60,000 nt of DNA from Bolinopsis microptera. Taxonomy: Eukaryota; Ctenophora; Tentaculata; Lobata; Bolinopsidae. How positions within the stretch are numbered: the stretch's first letter is position 1; every line of letters begins with the position of its first letter. Positions 1 through 45,009 of this stretch are shown here, piece by piece. The translations under genes and the position numbers were made by a program. A model generated the notes under the pieces. The model was not told the DNA's origin, did no database searches, and was given only the letters and a program-made list of their open reading frames with translations. The DNA is taken from NCBI RefSeq assembly GCF_026151205.1, contig NC_087074.1, positions 16,567,962-16,627,961 on the forward strand, given 5' to 3'.

Positions 1-304
1 TTTATCGTAATTAGTGTTGTTGTTTGTTGTACTTGTTTGATTGGAAGTTATTTTCGAGTTTTATTTGTTTGTGGAAACATTAATAGGAAATCAAATTCGT
101 TCCATGGATGGGAATTTTAAAAATTGACAATTAATGTCTGTCGTTCTGACTAAAATTCCCAAAATTTACATTAACTGACACAAATGGTCATTGCACCCCC
201 CTCCTTTCTAATTTATCAAATATAAATGAATGGTTCTTATGGATCTTTAAAACATTATGGAACATTAGGGAAGCTTTGCTACACCACTGATCGTTTAAAC
301 TTAC
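1..304. other. PI4KA intron with a decayed transposon end
   Basis: No exon is visible. Bases about 124-212 resemble, with many changes, the right end of the 2-kb TIR element at 17540-19538: GACAATTAATGTCTGTC..., then ACTGACACAAATGGTCATTG and a run of C. It is probably an old copy of that family. Confidence 0.4.
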
Positions 305-34846
<34,542 letters not shown>

Positions 34847-34854
34847 GCAGCCTC

Positions 34855-37209
34855 CTATACAGGGGGGGGGGGGTTAGTTGCAGCCTCCTATACAGGGGGG
34901 GGGGGGGTTAGTTGCAGCCTCCTATACAGGGGGGGGGTTAGATGCAGCCTCCTATACAAGGGGGGGGGGGGGTTAGATGCAGCCTCCTATACAAGGGGGG
35001 GGGGGTTAGTTGCAGCCTCCTATACAGGGGGGGGGGGGGTTAGTTGCAGCCTCCTATACAGGGGGGTTAGATGCAGCCTCCTATACAGGGGGGGGGGGTT
35101 AGTTGCAGCCTCCTATGGGGGGGTTAGTTGCAGCCTCCTATACAGGGGGGGTATGGATGCAGCCTCCCTATACAGGGGGGGGGGGGGTTAGTTGCAGCCT
35201 CCTTACAGGGGGGGGGGTTAGTTGCAGCCTCCTATACAGGGGGGGGGGGGATTAGTTGCAGCCTCCTATACAGGGGGGGGGTTAGATGCACCTCCTATAC
35301 AGGGGGGGGGGGGGTTTAGTTTGGCAGCTCCGATACAGGGGGGGGGGGGTTAGTTGCAGCCTCCTATACAGGGGGGGGGGGTTAGTTGCAGCCTCCTATA
35401 CAGGGGGGGGGGGTTAGTTGCAGCCTCCTATACAGGGGGGGGGGGGTTAGTTGCAGCCTCCTATACAGGGGGGGTGTTAGTTGCAGCCTCCTATACAGGG
35501 GGAGGGGGGGGTAGTTGCAGCCTCCTATACAGGGGGGGGCGGTTAGTTGCAGCCTCCTATACAGGGGGGGGGGGGGTTAGTTGCAGCCTCCTATACAGGG
35601 GGGGGGGGTTAGTTGCAGCCTCCTATACAGGGGGGGGGGTTAGTTGCAGCCTCCTATACAGGGGGGGGGTTAGTTGCAGCCTCCTATACAGGGGGGGGGT
35701 TAGTTGCAGCCTCCTATACAGGGGGGGGGGGTTAGTTGCAGCCTCCTATACAGGGGGGGGGGGGGTTAGTTGCAGCCTCCTATACAGGGGGGGGGGGTTA
35801 GTTGCAGCCTCCTATACAGGGGGGGGGTTAGATGCAGCCTCCTATACAGGGGGGGGGGGTTAGTTGCAGCCTCCTATACAGAGGGGGGGGGGTTAGTTGC
35901 AGCCTCCTATACAGGGGGAGGGGGGTTAGTTGCAGCCTCCTATACAGGGGGGGGGGGTTAGTTGCAGCCTCCTATACAGGGGGGGGGGGGTTAGTTGCAG
36001 CCTCCTATACAGGGGGGGGGGTTAGTTGCAGCCTCCTATACAGGGGGGGGGGTTAGTTGCAGCCTCCTATACAGGGGGGGGGGGGGGTTAGTTGCAGCCT
36101 CCTATACAGGGGGGGGGTTAGTTGCAGCCTCCTATACAGGGGGGGGGGTTAGTTGCAGCCTCCTATACAGGGGGGGGTTAGTTGCGGCCTCCTATACAGG
36201 GGGGGGGGTTAGTTGCAGCCTCCTATACAGGGGGGGGTTAGTTGCAGCCTCCTATACAGGGGGGGGGGGTTAGTTGCAGCCTCCTAAACAGGGGGGGGGT
36301 TAGTTGCAGCCTCCTAAACAGGGGGGGGGGGTTAGTTGCAGCCTCCTATACAGGGGGGGGGGTTAGTTGCAGCCTCCTATACAGGGGGGGGGTTAGTTGC
36401 AGCCTCCTATACAGGGGGGGGGGGTTAGTTGCAGCCTCCTATACAGGGGGGGGGGGGTTAGTTGCAGCCTCCTAAACAGGGGGGGGTTAGTTGCAGCCTC
36501 CTAAACAGGGGGGGGGGGGTTAGTTGCAGCCTCCTATACAGGGGGGGGGGGTTAGATGCAGCCTCCTATACAGGGGGGGGGGTTAGTTGCAGCCTCCTAT
36601 ACAGGGGGGGTTAGTTGCAGCCTCCTATACAGGGGGGGGGGTTAGTTGCAGCCTCCTATACAGGGGGGGGGGTTAGTTGCAGCCTCCTATACAGGGGGGG
36701 GGGTTAGTTGCAGCCTCCTATACAGGGGGGGGGGGTTAGTTGCAGCTCCTCTTACAGGGGGGGGTTAGTTGCAGCCCTCCTATACAGGGGGGGGGGTTAG
36801 TTGCAGCCTCCCTATACAGGGGGGGGGGTTAGTTGCAGCCTCCCTATACAGGGGGGGGGGGTTAGTTGCAGCCTCCTATACAGGGGGGGGTTAGTTGCAG
36901 CCTCCTATACAGGGGGGGGGGGTTAGTTGCAGCCTCCTATAACAGGGGGGGGGTTAGTTGCAGCCTCCTATACAGGGGGGGGGTTAGTTGCAGCCTCCTA
37001 TACAGGGGGGGGGGGTTAGTTGCAGCCCTCCTATACAGGGGGGGGTTAGTTGCAGCCCTCCTATACAGGGGGGGGGGTTAGTTGCAGCCTCCTATACAGG
37101 GGGGGGGGGTTAGTTGCAGCCTCCTATACAGGGGGGGGGTTAGTTGCAGCCTCCTATACAGGGGGGGGGGTTAGTTGCAGCCTCCTATACAGGGGGGGGG
37201 GGGGGTTAG
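34855..37209. repeat. Poly-G/C minisatellite ending at the PI4KA start codon
   Basis: Roughly 75 units of about 31 bp, plus-strand GCAGCCTCCTATACAGGGGG...GGTTAGTT with G runs of variable length. On the minus strand each reads CTAAC, a C run, TGTATAG|GAGGCTGCA. The last unit merges into the real sequence GAGGCTGCATGGCAC, so the repeat stops exactly at the ATG. Frames such as AASYTGGG are repeat artefacts. Confidence 0.95.
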
Positions 37210-37884
37210 TTCGTTAGGGTGAGTATAGGTTTATATCTGGACTGTTTGAGCTGGTTGGGGAAGTTCTAGTAGAATATACAAACTTCGGTTTCTAAAAATG
37301 TTTTTATTTTCTGTGACATCGAATGTAAAATAAGTAAAACGAAATACCCTCATAATATAAGTAGAATTGAATGATTATTTACAAAACATACAAAATGCAT
37401 AAATAAGATAAACGGTAATCAAGTAGCTGAATTCTGCTCGGCCACATCTAAATCTAACGTTTAAATAAAATATTACGATAATATGTCATTCTATAACATT
37501 GATGATTTCTTGCTCACATTAAAAAATAAATACAAAAACCCACAATTTACAACATGGTACAGATCGTAGGGAAAAATTCCCAAATAGACCGAGTGGATTG
37601 TGGAATTTAGATCTTCGTTTAACACTCTATCTAAGTAATTAGTAAAGTACTCTATCTAAGCTTTCCAGTTCAATTCTCAAAGAATAAGATCGTCAAAAAC
37701 ATTATTCAAAGTAAATGTCAAAACTATTATTGTGCAGTATTATAACACCATGATTAAACGTTAATCCTCAATATAACATTCCTCCATACCACTGAACTCT
37801 AATCTCAATTAGTTAGTACCATGCTCTGTAGCTCAGTTAGAAGCGTTATATATTTCCCCCCTCTCCAGGTAATAGTCAAACTTC
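37210..37884. other. DCTN3 3' flank / region upstream of PI4KA
   Basis: AT-rich, no further gene seen. It should hold the DCTN3 3' UTR (minus strand) and, unless it lies inside the array, the PI4KA promoter. Confidence 0.5.
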
Positions 37885-40027
37885 TCACTCGTTATCTTTA
37901 GCCGCCTCCTCGTGTTCTCTTAGGATGTTATCCCAGGTTACAAACTGCTCAGATAAAGTGTTCAGGATTTCATTCCACTTACCTACTAGTTCGTTAATCT
38001 CCTTGTTAACCGCCTGAATTATTAGTTAATTAGTTAATAGGTAATTAATTAGTTAATTATGCGATTAATTAGAAAATAAGTATGCGATTAATTAGTTAAT
38101 TAGGTAATTAACTAGTTAATTAGGTAATTTATTAGTTAATTAACTAGTTAATTAGGTAATTAATTAGTTAATTAACTAGTTAATTAGTCAATTAATTAGT
38201 TAATTAATTAGTTAATTAAACCTGCAATAACAGGAACATTTGTTATGGAATGTAAATTTAATGCTCACTTTAATCTTAATCTTAATGAGTTCCTCCACAG
38301 TGCATTTTAAGTATGCTCATATTTCATACCAATGGATATATAATTATTCAGCAGTTTAATTAAGTCTGGCGATTATAAGTTACCTCCCCATCGTCATGTA
38401 GTTTCAGACACTTCAGAGTGAGAGGTCCCATCTTCTTCTCGAGTTCGGGCACATTCTTCAAATTCCCAGGATTAACCTCACTCTTAAGATCAGCTATCTG
38501 CTTTGCATCTGATGCTGCTTTCTGGAAAACGAGTGAAAATCAATAAAAAGGTGTGTTTTTTACAGAACATATTTCCCAACATGGAACAAAAACTAATTAT
38601 TTAAAAATTCAAACTTAAATACTGATTATTTGGAAATGCCCGAGTTCATGTGTGAGACTGGAGTAGGTTTGAAAGTGTTACCTGCATGCGGTTGGTACTG
38701 CCAACAACGTACTCTTGCTGAATGAACTTGGAGGGATCATACCGCATGATAAAGCCGGGGTTTGTGTAGGTGGACAGTTCGTTTAGTCTCTTCAGTAGAG
38801 CTTGTGTTTTTGGGTGCTTGCCAAGCATCTTGTCCACCTGACAAGGACGTGTTTGTTACTTGTCTCTATGTAGTACCTAGAGGCTCTTACGGGCAAAAAA
38901 ACGGGGTTTCTGCTATGAGTTTGGAGACCTAACCATTAATTGGACACAATAGTATGATGTGTAAGGATCGAGAATATGTTAAGAAATATAAATATGGCCT
39001 TATAAGTCACGTGCTATAACAATGCGCGTTTTAAACTTTGACAGTCTATAACTCTTACTCTTAGGCCAATAGAGTAATTATATTCATATTTTGTCAGCAA
39101 TAAGATCACACTGTTTTCTATTTGGTGTGAAAATATGAGCTAGAACAGACATCATCTCGCTGAGTTGTAGCTGTTTGAAATTGTTGATGAACGCGCGGGT
39201 GCCCATTGATAACAACTAAATGCTTTTGCGCGTAGTACGCGTCGAAAATTTGGCAAAAACGCTTGCGGAATTACAATATTCAAACTTCGATAAAGTATAT
39301 GAAGTGGGTACTTCTCGGAAAGGAAAAATTGAGGCAAACACGATGTGACTATTTTTGGGTTGATTTAGTACAACTGCAGAAAATGATTCAAACTTTAAGC
39401 AAAAAAGGGCACATTTTCACCACCTTTTTGGATGTTTACCTGGGGAAAAATAGAGGGATTTGTTTAATTTTTATACCATCATGTGCGGCTGTATTTCAGC
39501 TATTTTCATGCAAATTTTGCTGATATGCCAACGAAATTAACTTGCTCAAAAGTTCAAAAAACATGGTTTTTTGGCCTATTTTTGGCCCAAAAATCGGTTT
39601 TTTGCGATTTTACCCGGGGAAAATCAGTCCAATCATCTTGAAACCGCTTTAAATCGATTTTGCGGTCAAAAATACGTCTAGTAAGGTGTATCTGGGGTCC
39701 CTAGCCTATCGAGCAGACAATGCCCGTAAGAGCTTCTACTAATGGTAAAACGACTTGTTACTGCTGTTTCTATGGTTACTGTTGTTTGATGTTGTTGTTT
39801 TTAAGTGCGATTTGGAACTTGGAGTCAAGTTGCAAGAGCAAAGATGATAATATTTCCATCTTGTAAATTTTGACAGGTATCAAAAAATCAATAATAGTAA
39901 CCTTAGTATTGAGCTCCTCTAATATTTTCACAGCTTCTTTCTCCGAAGCATTTTTACCATAGATTCTCTCCAGTTGCTCCACTCTGTCCTCCAACATTGC
40001 TAAGTCTGTTGGTGTAACGCCTACCAT
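37885..40027 (-). CDS. DCTN3: Dynactin subunit 3 (p24)
   Basis: Four exons, 40027-39902, 38837-38682, 38521-38384 and 38013-37885, all joined in phase 0, encode 182 aa (human p24 is 186). DCTN3 belongs to the shoulder of dynactin, the dynein cofactor. The N-terminus LEDRVEQLERIYGKN matches human LQARVEELERWVYG, and the C-terminus LSEQFVTWDNILREHEEAAK matches human LSKQFVQWDELLCQLEAATQ. Most of the chain is predicted coiled coil, as expected. The exon 1 donor is the weak AAG|GTTACT. Intron 1 contains a mariner-type element; intron 3 begins with a TTAATTAG repeat at the exon 4 acceptor. Divergently arranged with the ORF1-like gene at 40751. Confidence 0.93.
38014..38220. repeat. TTAATTAG repeat at DCTN3 exon 4 acceptor
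   Basis: Imperfect TTAGTTAATTAGGTAATTAA words. On the minus strand they give CTAATTAACTAATTA, i.e. many CTAAY branch-point-like words directly before the acceptor (AATTCAG|GCGG). Confidence 0.88.
38880..39736. mobile_element. Mariner-type non-autonomous TIR element in DCTN3 intron 1
   Basis: The 16-base ends GAGGCTCTTACGGGCA and TGCCCGTAAGAGCTTC are inverted with one mismatch, and TA lies directly outside each end, as in Tc1/mariner. Length 857 bp; no transposase ORF (longest frame under 90 codons). The interior has GGGCAAAAAAAC and CCAAAAATCGG/GCGATTTTAC words. Confidence 0.8.
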
Positions 40028-40100
40028 ATTGCTAACGGGGTATTATCTTTAATAAATTTGTTATTATCATTAGAATAGGATTAGTACAGGTCAGGAAGTA

Positions 40101-40234
40101 AATGATTTTTGGGATAATATCCGGTAGTAGAGACTAAGTAGGACAAGTGAAACTACTGGTTGCGTTTTCTCCTAAACAGTAGTTTCACTTGTCCTACCTA
40201 GTCTCTACTACCGGATATTATCCCAAAAATCATT
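40101..40234. repeat. Long hairpin with 58-bp arms
   Basis: Left arm 40101-40158 (starting AATGATTTTTGGGATAATAT) and right arm 40177-40234 are complementary with one mismatch, around an 18-base loop. It lies about 75 bases upstream of the DCTN3 start codon and 500 bases upstream of the ORF1-like gene. It could be a fold-back mobile element or a transcribed hairpin. Confidence 0.93.
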
Positions 40235-40750
40235 ATCTTATCATGAGACTGATAAACAGCGAACCTCTCCAAGATATTTCTTCAGGAAGCAGACACTGCA
40301 GGTAACCCAGAATTTATAATGACATACTAATGAAATGAGAAATAACGACAAAATGAAACGAAAGCCACTCATTAATAATACCAAAATATATTATACTATC
40401 GAGTAAAATTTGATTTATGTGATAATATGTGCTATAAAAGGTACAATAAACAAGTAACAGCCTACTGCAATAAAACATCGTAAAACACCGAACACCGGAC
40501 CTGTAGTTAACATTTGAATATTCCGGGATATATAATATTCTATATACAATTACAGTACTATATTTATTTACACAATGTGCAAATTCCAAAATTGGTCCGA
40601 CTCTAAATTAGTCTGTGTGTGTAATCAGTGTAGCTTGTGTTGCAAATATCGAGCTCTCTTATCTTTTGTAAATTTGCAATAAGTTCAGTTTGCTGCTACC
40701 GTGTAGTTTACCTTTGCGTGTGTACTTGTACATTACTATACAAGTACACT
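40235..40750. other. Upstream region of the ORF1-like gene
   Basis: AT-rich, no gene. The frame of the ORF1-like gene is open to about 40637, but no homology-supported start precedes the ATG at 40751. Confidence 0.5.
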
Positions 40751-41647
40751 ATGGGGGATGACCCAACTTTGACCCGATCCCAGGAGTTGATTAAGGAGTT
40801 CAACTATGATCAACAGGAAGATGTGGAAGGCTGTGTTGCACGCTGGTCCGATAAGTTAGAAAAAGACCTGCATATGGACTACCGTGAAATTGACTACGAA
40901 AGTCGTGAAAAGATCAAGACTAAGGATAAACAGACTCTGTCTGGCTGGATTGTGGATGCAGTAGACCTTGTTCGTCGGCAGAATAGTCAGATGTATCTCT
41001 TGAAGGAGATCATCGAGTGCTTCAAGACGGAAGCACTAGCAGACAAAGAAAAGGTGATCAGACTGCAGGGCCAGCTGCTGATGCAGAAGGACGAACAACT
41101 ACAGTTGCTTAAGACGTCTGTTGAGGAGACAGTCCAAACAACGGTGGAGTCAGGGATTCAGAACTATAGTGCAGCTGTTCAACAGAACAGTGCAAGTGGT
41201 ACGGTCTGCAACAGTAAAATCCTGAAGAAGGTGATGAAGAGTGTGGCTGCAGAGGAGGACAGGAGCAAGAACCTGATCGTGTTTGGGCTGAAAGAAGAGG
41301 AGGAAGAACAGCTTCCAGCGCTAGTTACCGCAGTTTTGGAGGAGATCGGGGAGAAACCTCACTTCGAAGCGACTAGAGTCGGTTGGAAGAGGCCAGGTAG
41401 TACGGCTATCCGACCAGTCAAGATCACCGTCCCAAGCTCAACAGCGGTTCATCAGATTCTGATGAAAACAGGGAGACTGAGGGAGAAGCACAAAGATGTA
41501 TGGATATGTCCAGACAGATCCAGCGAAGAACGAGCAACAAGGAAGCATCTGGTCACTGACCTGAAGAAGAAGAGGGCAGAACAGACTCATCTCGACCACT
41601 ACATCCGGTACGGGAAGGTATGTAGCCGTGATAAGAAGTCATCATGA
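40751..41647 (+). CDS. LINE ORF1-like protein, single exon
   Basis: 298 aa beginning MGDDPTLTRSQELIKEF. A central helical/coiled-coil part (about 75-135, e.g. RLQGQLLMQKDEQLQLLKTS) precedes a segment SKNLIVFGLKEEEEEQ ... RPVKITVPSSTAVHQIL ... VWICPDRSSEERATRKHLV. That is the usual arrangement of the RRM-like nucleic-acid-binding ORF1 proteins of CR1/L2/L1-type LINEs. The frame is intact, with no ORF2 or LINE tail next to it. It is either a 3'-truncated LINE copy or a captured ORF1 gene; the undamaged frame mildly favours a recent copy or selection. Confidence 0.75.
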   Translation: MGDDPTLTRSQELIKEFNYDQQEDVEGCVARWSDKLEKDLHMDYREIDYESREKIKTKDKQTLSGWIVDAVDLVRRQNSQMYLLKEIIECFKTEALADKEKVIRLQGQLLMQKDEQLQLLKTSVEETVQTTVESGIQNYSAAVQQNSASGTVCNSKILKKVMKSVAAEEDRSKNLIVFGLKEEEEEQLPALVTAVLEEIGEKPHFEATRVGWKRPGSTAIRPVKITVPSSTAVHQILMKTGRLREKHKDVWICPDRSSEERATRKHLVTDLKKKRAEQTHLDHYIRYGKVCSRDKKSS

Positions 41648-42191
41648 GTTACACTCTCGGACACTGATCAGTATATATGAAGGAGTGATGATTATTTTAA
41701 GAATTTTCAGACGTTATCTGTATTTAAGAGACAACTATATATTTTGAATATTTTATTATTTGATTGTTTCACACTTTTCATATTTCATAATTTTATTACT
41801 AGGTGGAGGTGATGTTATTGAGACTTTGGGCGGCCATAAAACTCCTGTTTTGAAAGTTGTCCTCTGTACTTGTTTCACTGACCCACGCTTTATAGCATTT
41901 ATACATTTCGGCCCATTTTATATGTTTGTTCGACTTGCTGTACATTTGTATATTTGCTATTTTGTAAAAGTTTCAAATCAAATCAGTCTAGCTCATCTGG
42001 TCTGTTATTTTCGGTGCTTTAAATGACATATAAACCACACCATAAAATACTTTCTGCAGATTACAGATGTAGACCTACCAAAACAAGATAGTCAATGATA
42101 TTTTAAATATCTCTAAAAGTCTAAATTCGTTAAATTCACAGAACCGTATAAACTATAATAATGTGTATTATAAACTAGAGACTATCAATAA
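41648..42191. other. Convergent intergenic region
   Basis: AT-rich sequence between the ORF1-like gene (plus) and ATE1 (minus). No gene recognised; short frames only. Confidence 0.5.
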
Positions 42192-43880
42192 TTAATGGTA
42201 AATACAAATATTTCGTGCGTTCTCCAAGCCGGCGAGTTTCACAAAATCCACCAAAATGTCTTTATAATCATCTTCCTCCTGCATCATCTTATACACACTG
42301 TACAAACACAAACTTCGACCTAACAAAACCTTCAAAGTTCCCAACTCCTCTTCTGTGGGTACAGGTTCTTCCTCAGTCTTCTCATCAAACACACACAACT
42401 TGTTCTCATCAAGTAGTTTCTCACACTCTTCTATCGGCCACCAGGTGTGTTTCTTGGGGCAGGTTAAGTAAGAAGGGTAGAACTTGCTCTTATATTTCAT
42501 CTTGGGGCACGTGTGAATATAGTAACCCATGTAGTACCACGCAATATCTGGGTGTCTAGTGTTCATTTGTTGGGTGAGTTGTATCTCAAACAAAGCAGAT
42601 AAGGTCCCAAAAGACAGAGCACCGTAATCAGGATCATAGAAGAAGTAAACAGAGGAAAGACAGCGCGGCAGTAAGTCTAACACCCCGACTGCAACCAGTT
42701 TCCCGTCAAGGTAGTACTGGTGATGGTACCCCCCCTGCTCATCTTCCTCCTCCCAATTAAAGGGAGGTTGACAGAGAAACCTTTTGTAGCTTTGTTCTTT
42801 GCACTCGTCTGGAGTGTCGTTGTGGATGGCCATCTGGTACTTTTGGAATACCTTGTGAGATTCGCTGAAGGTTCGGTTAAATTCGCTTTCTGCGTTGTCC
42901 CTGTCTACTGGAATCAGTTTTATTTCTAGTCTCTTGTTGGCTATGGCTCGCGATAACCTGGGGGATAATTCAGTTAAACAAAGTAAGATAACTTTGCTTT
43001 GTATAATATTATTTCTATCATTAATAGTCATTATTATTATTAAAACGTTCTGAACACCAAAAAACAACCTCATATCATGAAGTAGTAAACCCACCAATAC
43101 CCGAGATATTATCAAAGTAAAACCTGCTAAGTGTCAACCTTTGCTTACACTGTTACAATTTATGGGTTGATGATTTAACATGTTGAATGATCGCTCCACA
43201 AACCTGTCAGAAAGAGAGGGTGGATCAGGTTGGGACCCTAAAGACCTCACGTCCATTTCTTCCCAGGATAAATTCTTCTCAGCAGCTATCTTCTTTAGCT
43301 TTCTCAGCCTCCTGAAGTCCCTCTTCTTTTTAGAGTCAGCTAGTTGAGCGCCTGTTTTAAAACATTTAGGTTCAGTAGTTTCGGCTGCACTAGATGTGGC
43401 TGAGGTTTTGTGGGTGACATGGTTAGAAATAGGTTTACCATTATCAACTGGAACTGTTGCTTTAACATCAGGACTTATTTCCACATTGTGGGTAACAGAA
43501 GGGTGTTCATGATGATCATTTGCCACATCAGTCACATCCGTCGACATCTGACCACGTCCACGACTTGGCAACGAGCCAGGCTTACTATTTTCTAAATACT
43601 CAATAAAATGTCTCAGCACTTTCTTCTGACTCCGTGATATCCTGAATAACAGCGCATTGCACTTGACAGTGTACTGAGGACAACACGTCTTCTCCATGCT
43701 GGGTTTATACATGTACATTCCCGACCGTCTCCAGCCTCTGTCAATGAGTGCATTGTAGCGGTGGGGGGAAATGAAAGAGAGGTAGAGCCCAGTGGAGATG
43801 TTAGTAGTTTCGTTCTGACAGTACCCGCAGCGGTGCCCCTCTCCTTCGCCGTACCAATACCCTGCCGTGTCAAATGACAT
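42192..43880 (-). CDS. ATE1: Arginyl-tRNA--protein transferase 1
   Basis: Two exons, 43880-43204 and 42957-42192, joined across an AG|G Arg codon, encode 480 aa (human about 518). ATE1 transfers Arg from Arg-tRNA to N-terminal Asp, Glu or oxidised Cys, making N-degrons. The N-terminal domain has HRCGYCQNE (Cys18, Cys21), LIDRGWRRSG and KTCCPQY (Cys66, Cys67); these four cysteines correspond to the conserved CxxC and CC that bind an iron-sulfur cluster. The C-terminal domain has YKRFLCQPPF, HHQYYLDGKLVAVGVLDLLP, SSVYFFYDPDY, YYMGYYIHTCPKMKYKSKF and PSYLTCP, all family hallmarks. A long low-complexity Ser/Thr/His linker (about 110-190) joins the halves. The start at 43880 is preferred over 43949. 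Confidence 0.95.
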
Positions 43881-43949
43881 GTCACATTCTGACTGCGGAT
43901 AAAAGAATGTACAAAATAAAAAGAAAGCAATAATTTTGCAACTAACCAT

Positions 43950-45009
43950 GATAGATGGTGATTGATTTAAGCATTAAAAAAATAATTTTGATTTTAACGA
44001 TGATTTGGAGCATTTAAAGTATCACGTTGAATATGAATCTCACTACAAGTCATACTAAGTTTCTCTAAAAAGTTAATTCTCAAACATGTAATTTTTCGTC
44101 AATTTCTAGACTACGGTATAATATTATCAAGATAAGAATAAAATCTATAATATAACCTGTAAATAAGTTTTTAAAAACTTCAGTCCAAAAATGCAATACT
44201 GTACAATGTCAAGCCCAATCCAATTATTTCGAACAATAGAAAGAAATCAGCAGGAATTGGACTTTCGACCTGCGGTTAGAATGTTTTGTCGTTTTGGCAG
44301 TTTGAAAATAGCCAGCAAGCGGCTGGGATTCTAGACTATCTAGCATATTGTTTTATGATTTTAAGATGTACTATCTTATTATCGATATCGGGCATGGAGT
44401 GGACTTAAGCTACGTTTTACTAGGGTAAACTTTGTGCAAAATACAAGAAAATCTTATTATTGGAACAGGAGCTGATTAAAGAAAAATGGAAATTTTCAGA
44501 AAGTTGAGGAACGTTCAAGTTGCAAGGACTACAAACTCCATCCAATTACTAATCCCAGCACTCTCTGTCGATTACAGAGAAAAAGTCAACAAACCCTTTG
44601 TTCTTAAGATAAAAACTTAGCTCTTATTTTCAAAAAATAACAGTTAGGATACTGAAAGTTGACAATACTGATTATATTTTAATGTAAATGCTCTCAGCAA
44701 CATAATAAATTAGATATAGATTGGAATAAAAAGAGTTCACTACTGAACTATTAAACATAAATTCAATCAAAAATGAATGTTTTGGTCACTGAAACTGATC
44801 AAGCATTCAGTAGAAAAATAAAACAATATTAAGTAAAAATCAAGTAATTCTCATTTTATCTCTGAAACATTATCATTTATCATCCCCCTACCTTTCCTAA
44901 TTTTATTAGTAAAATCCACATAAAAGTTTAAAAACATTTAGTACTGTACATCCAAACAACGATCAATAGTAGTCACATCATAACAGAACTGGCTACAACA
45001 CGAATGTAA
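43950..45009. other. Intergenic, nothing recognised
   Basis: AT-rich spacer between ATE1 and the TRIM37-type gene, both on the minus strand. It should include the TRIM37-type 3' UTR and the ATE1 promoter. Confidence 0.5.

Noticed and set aside
43881-43949. Upstream ATE1 start giving a signal-peptide-like leader
   Set aside because: ATE1 is cytosolic/nuclear; the hydrophobic stretch lies before a good acceptor-like TTTTATCCGCAG, so it is more likely intron or leader. The ATG at 43880 fits family length.
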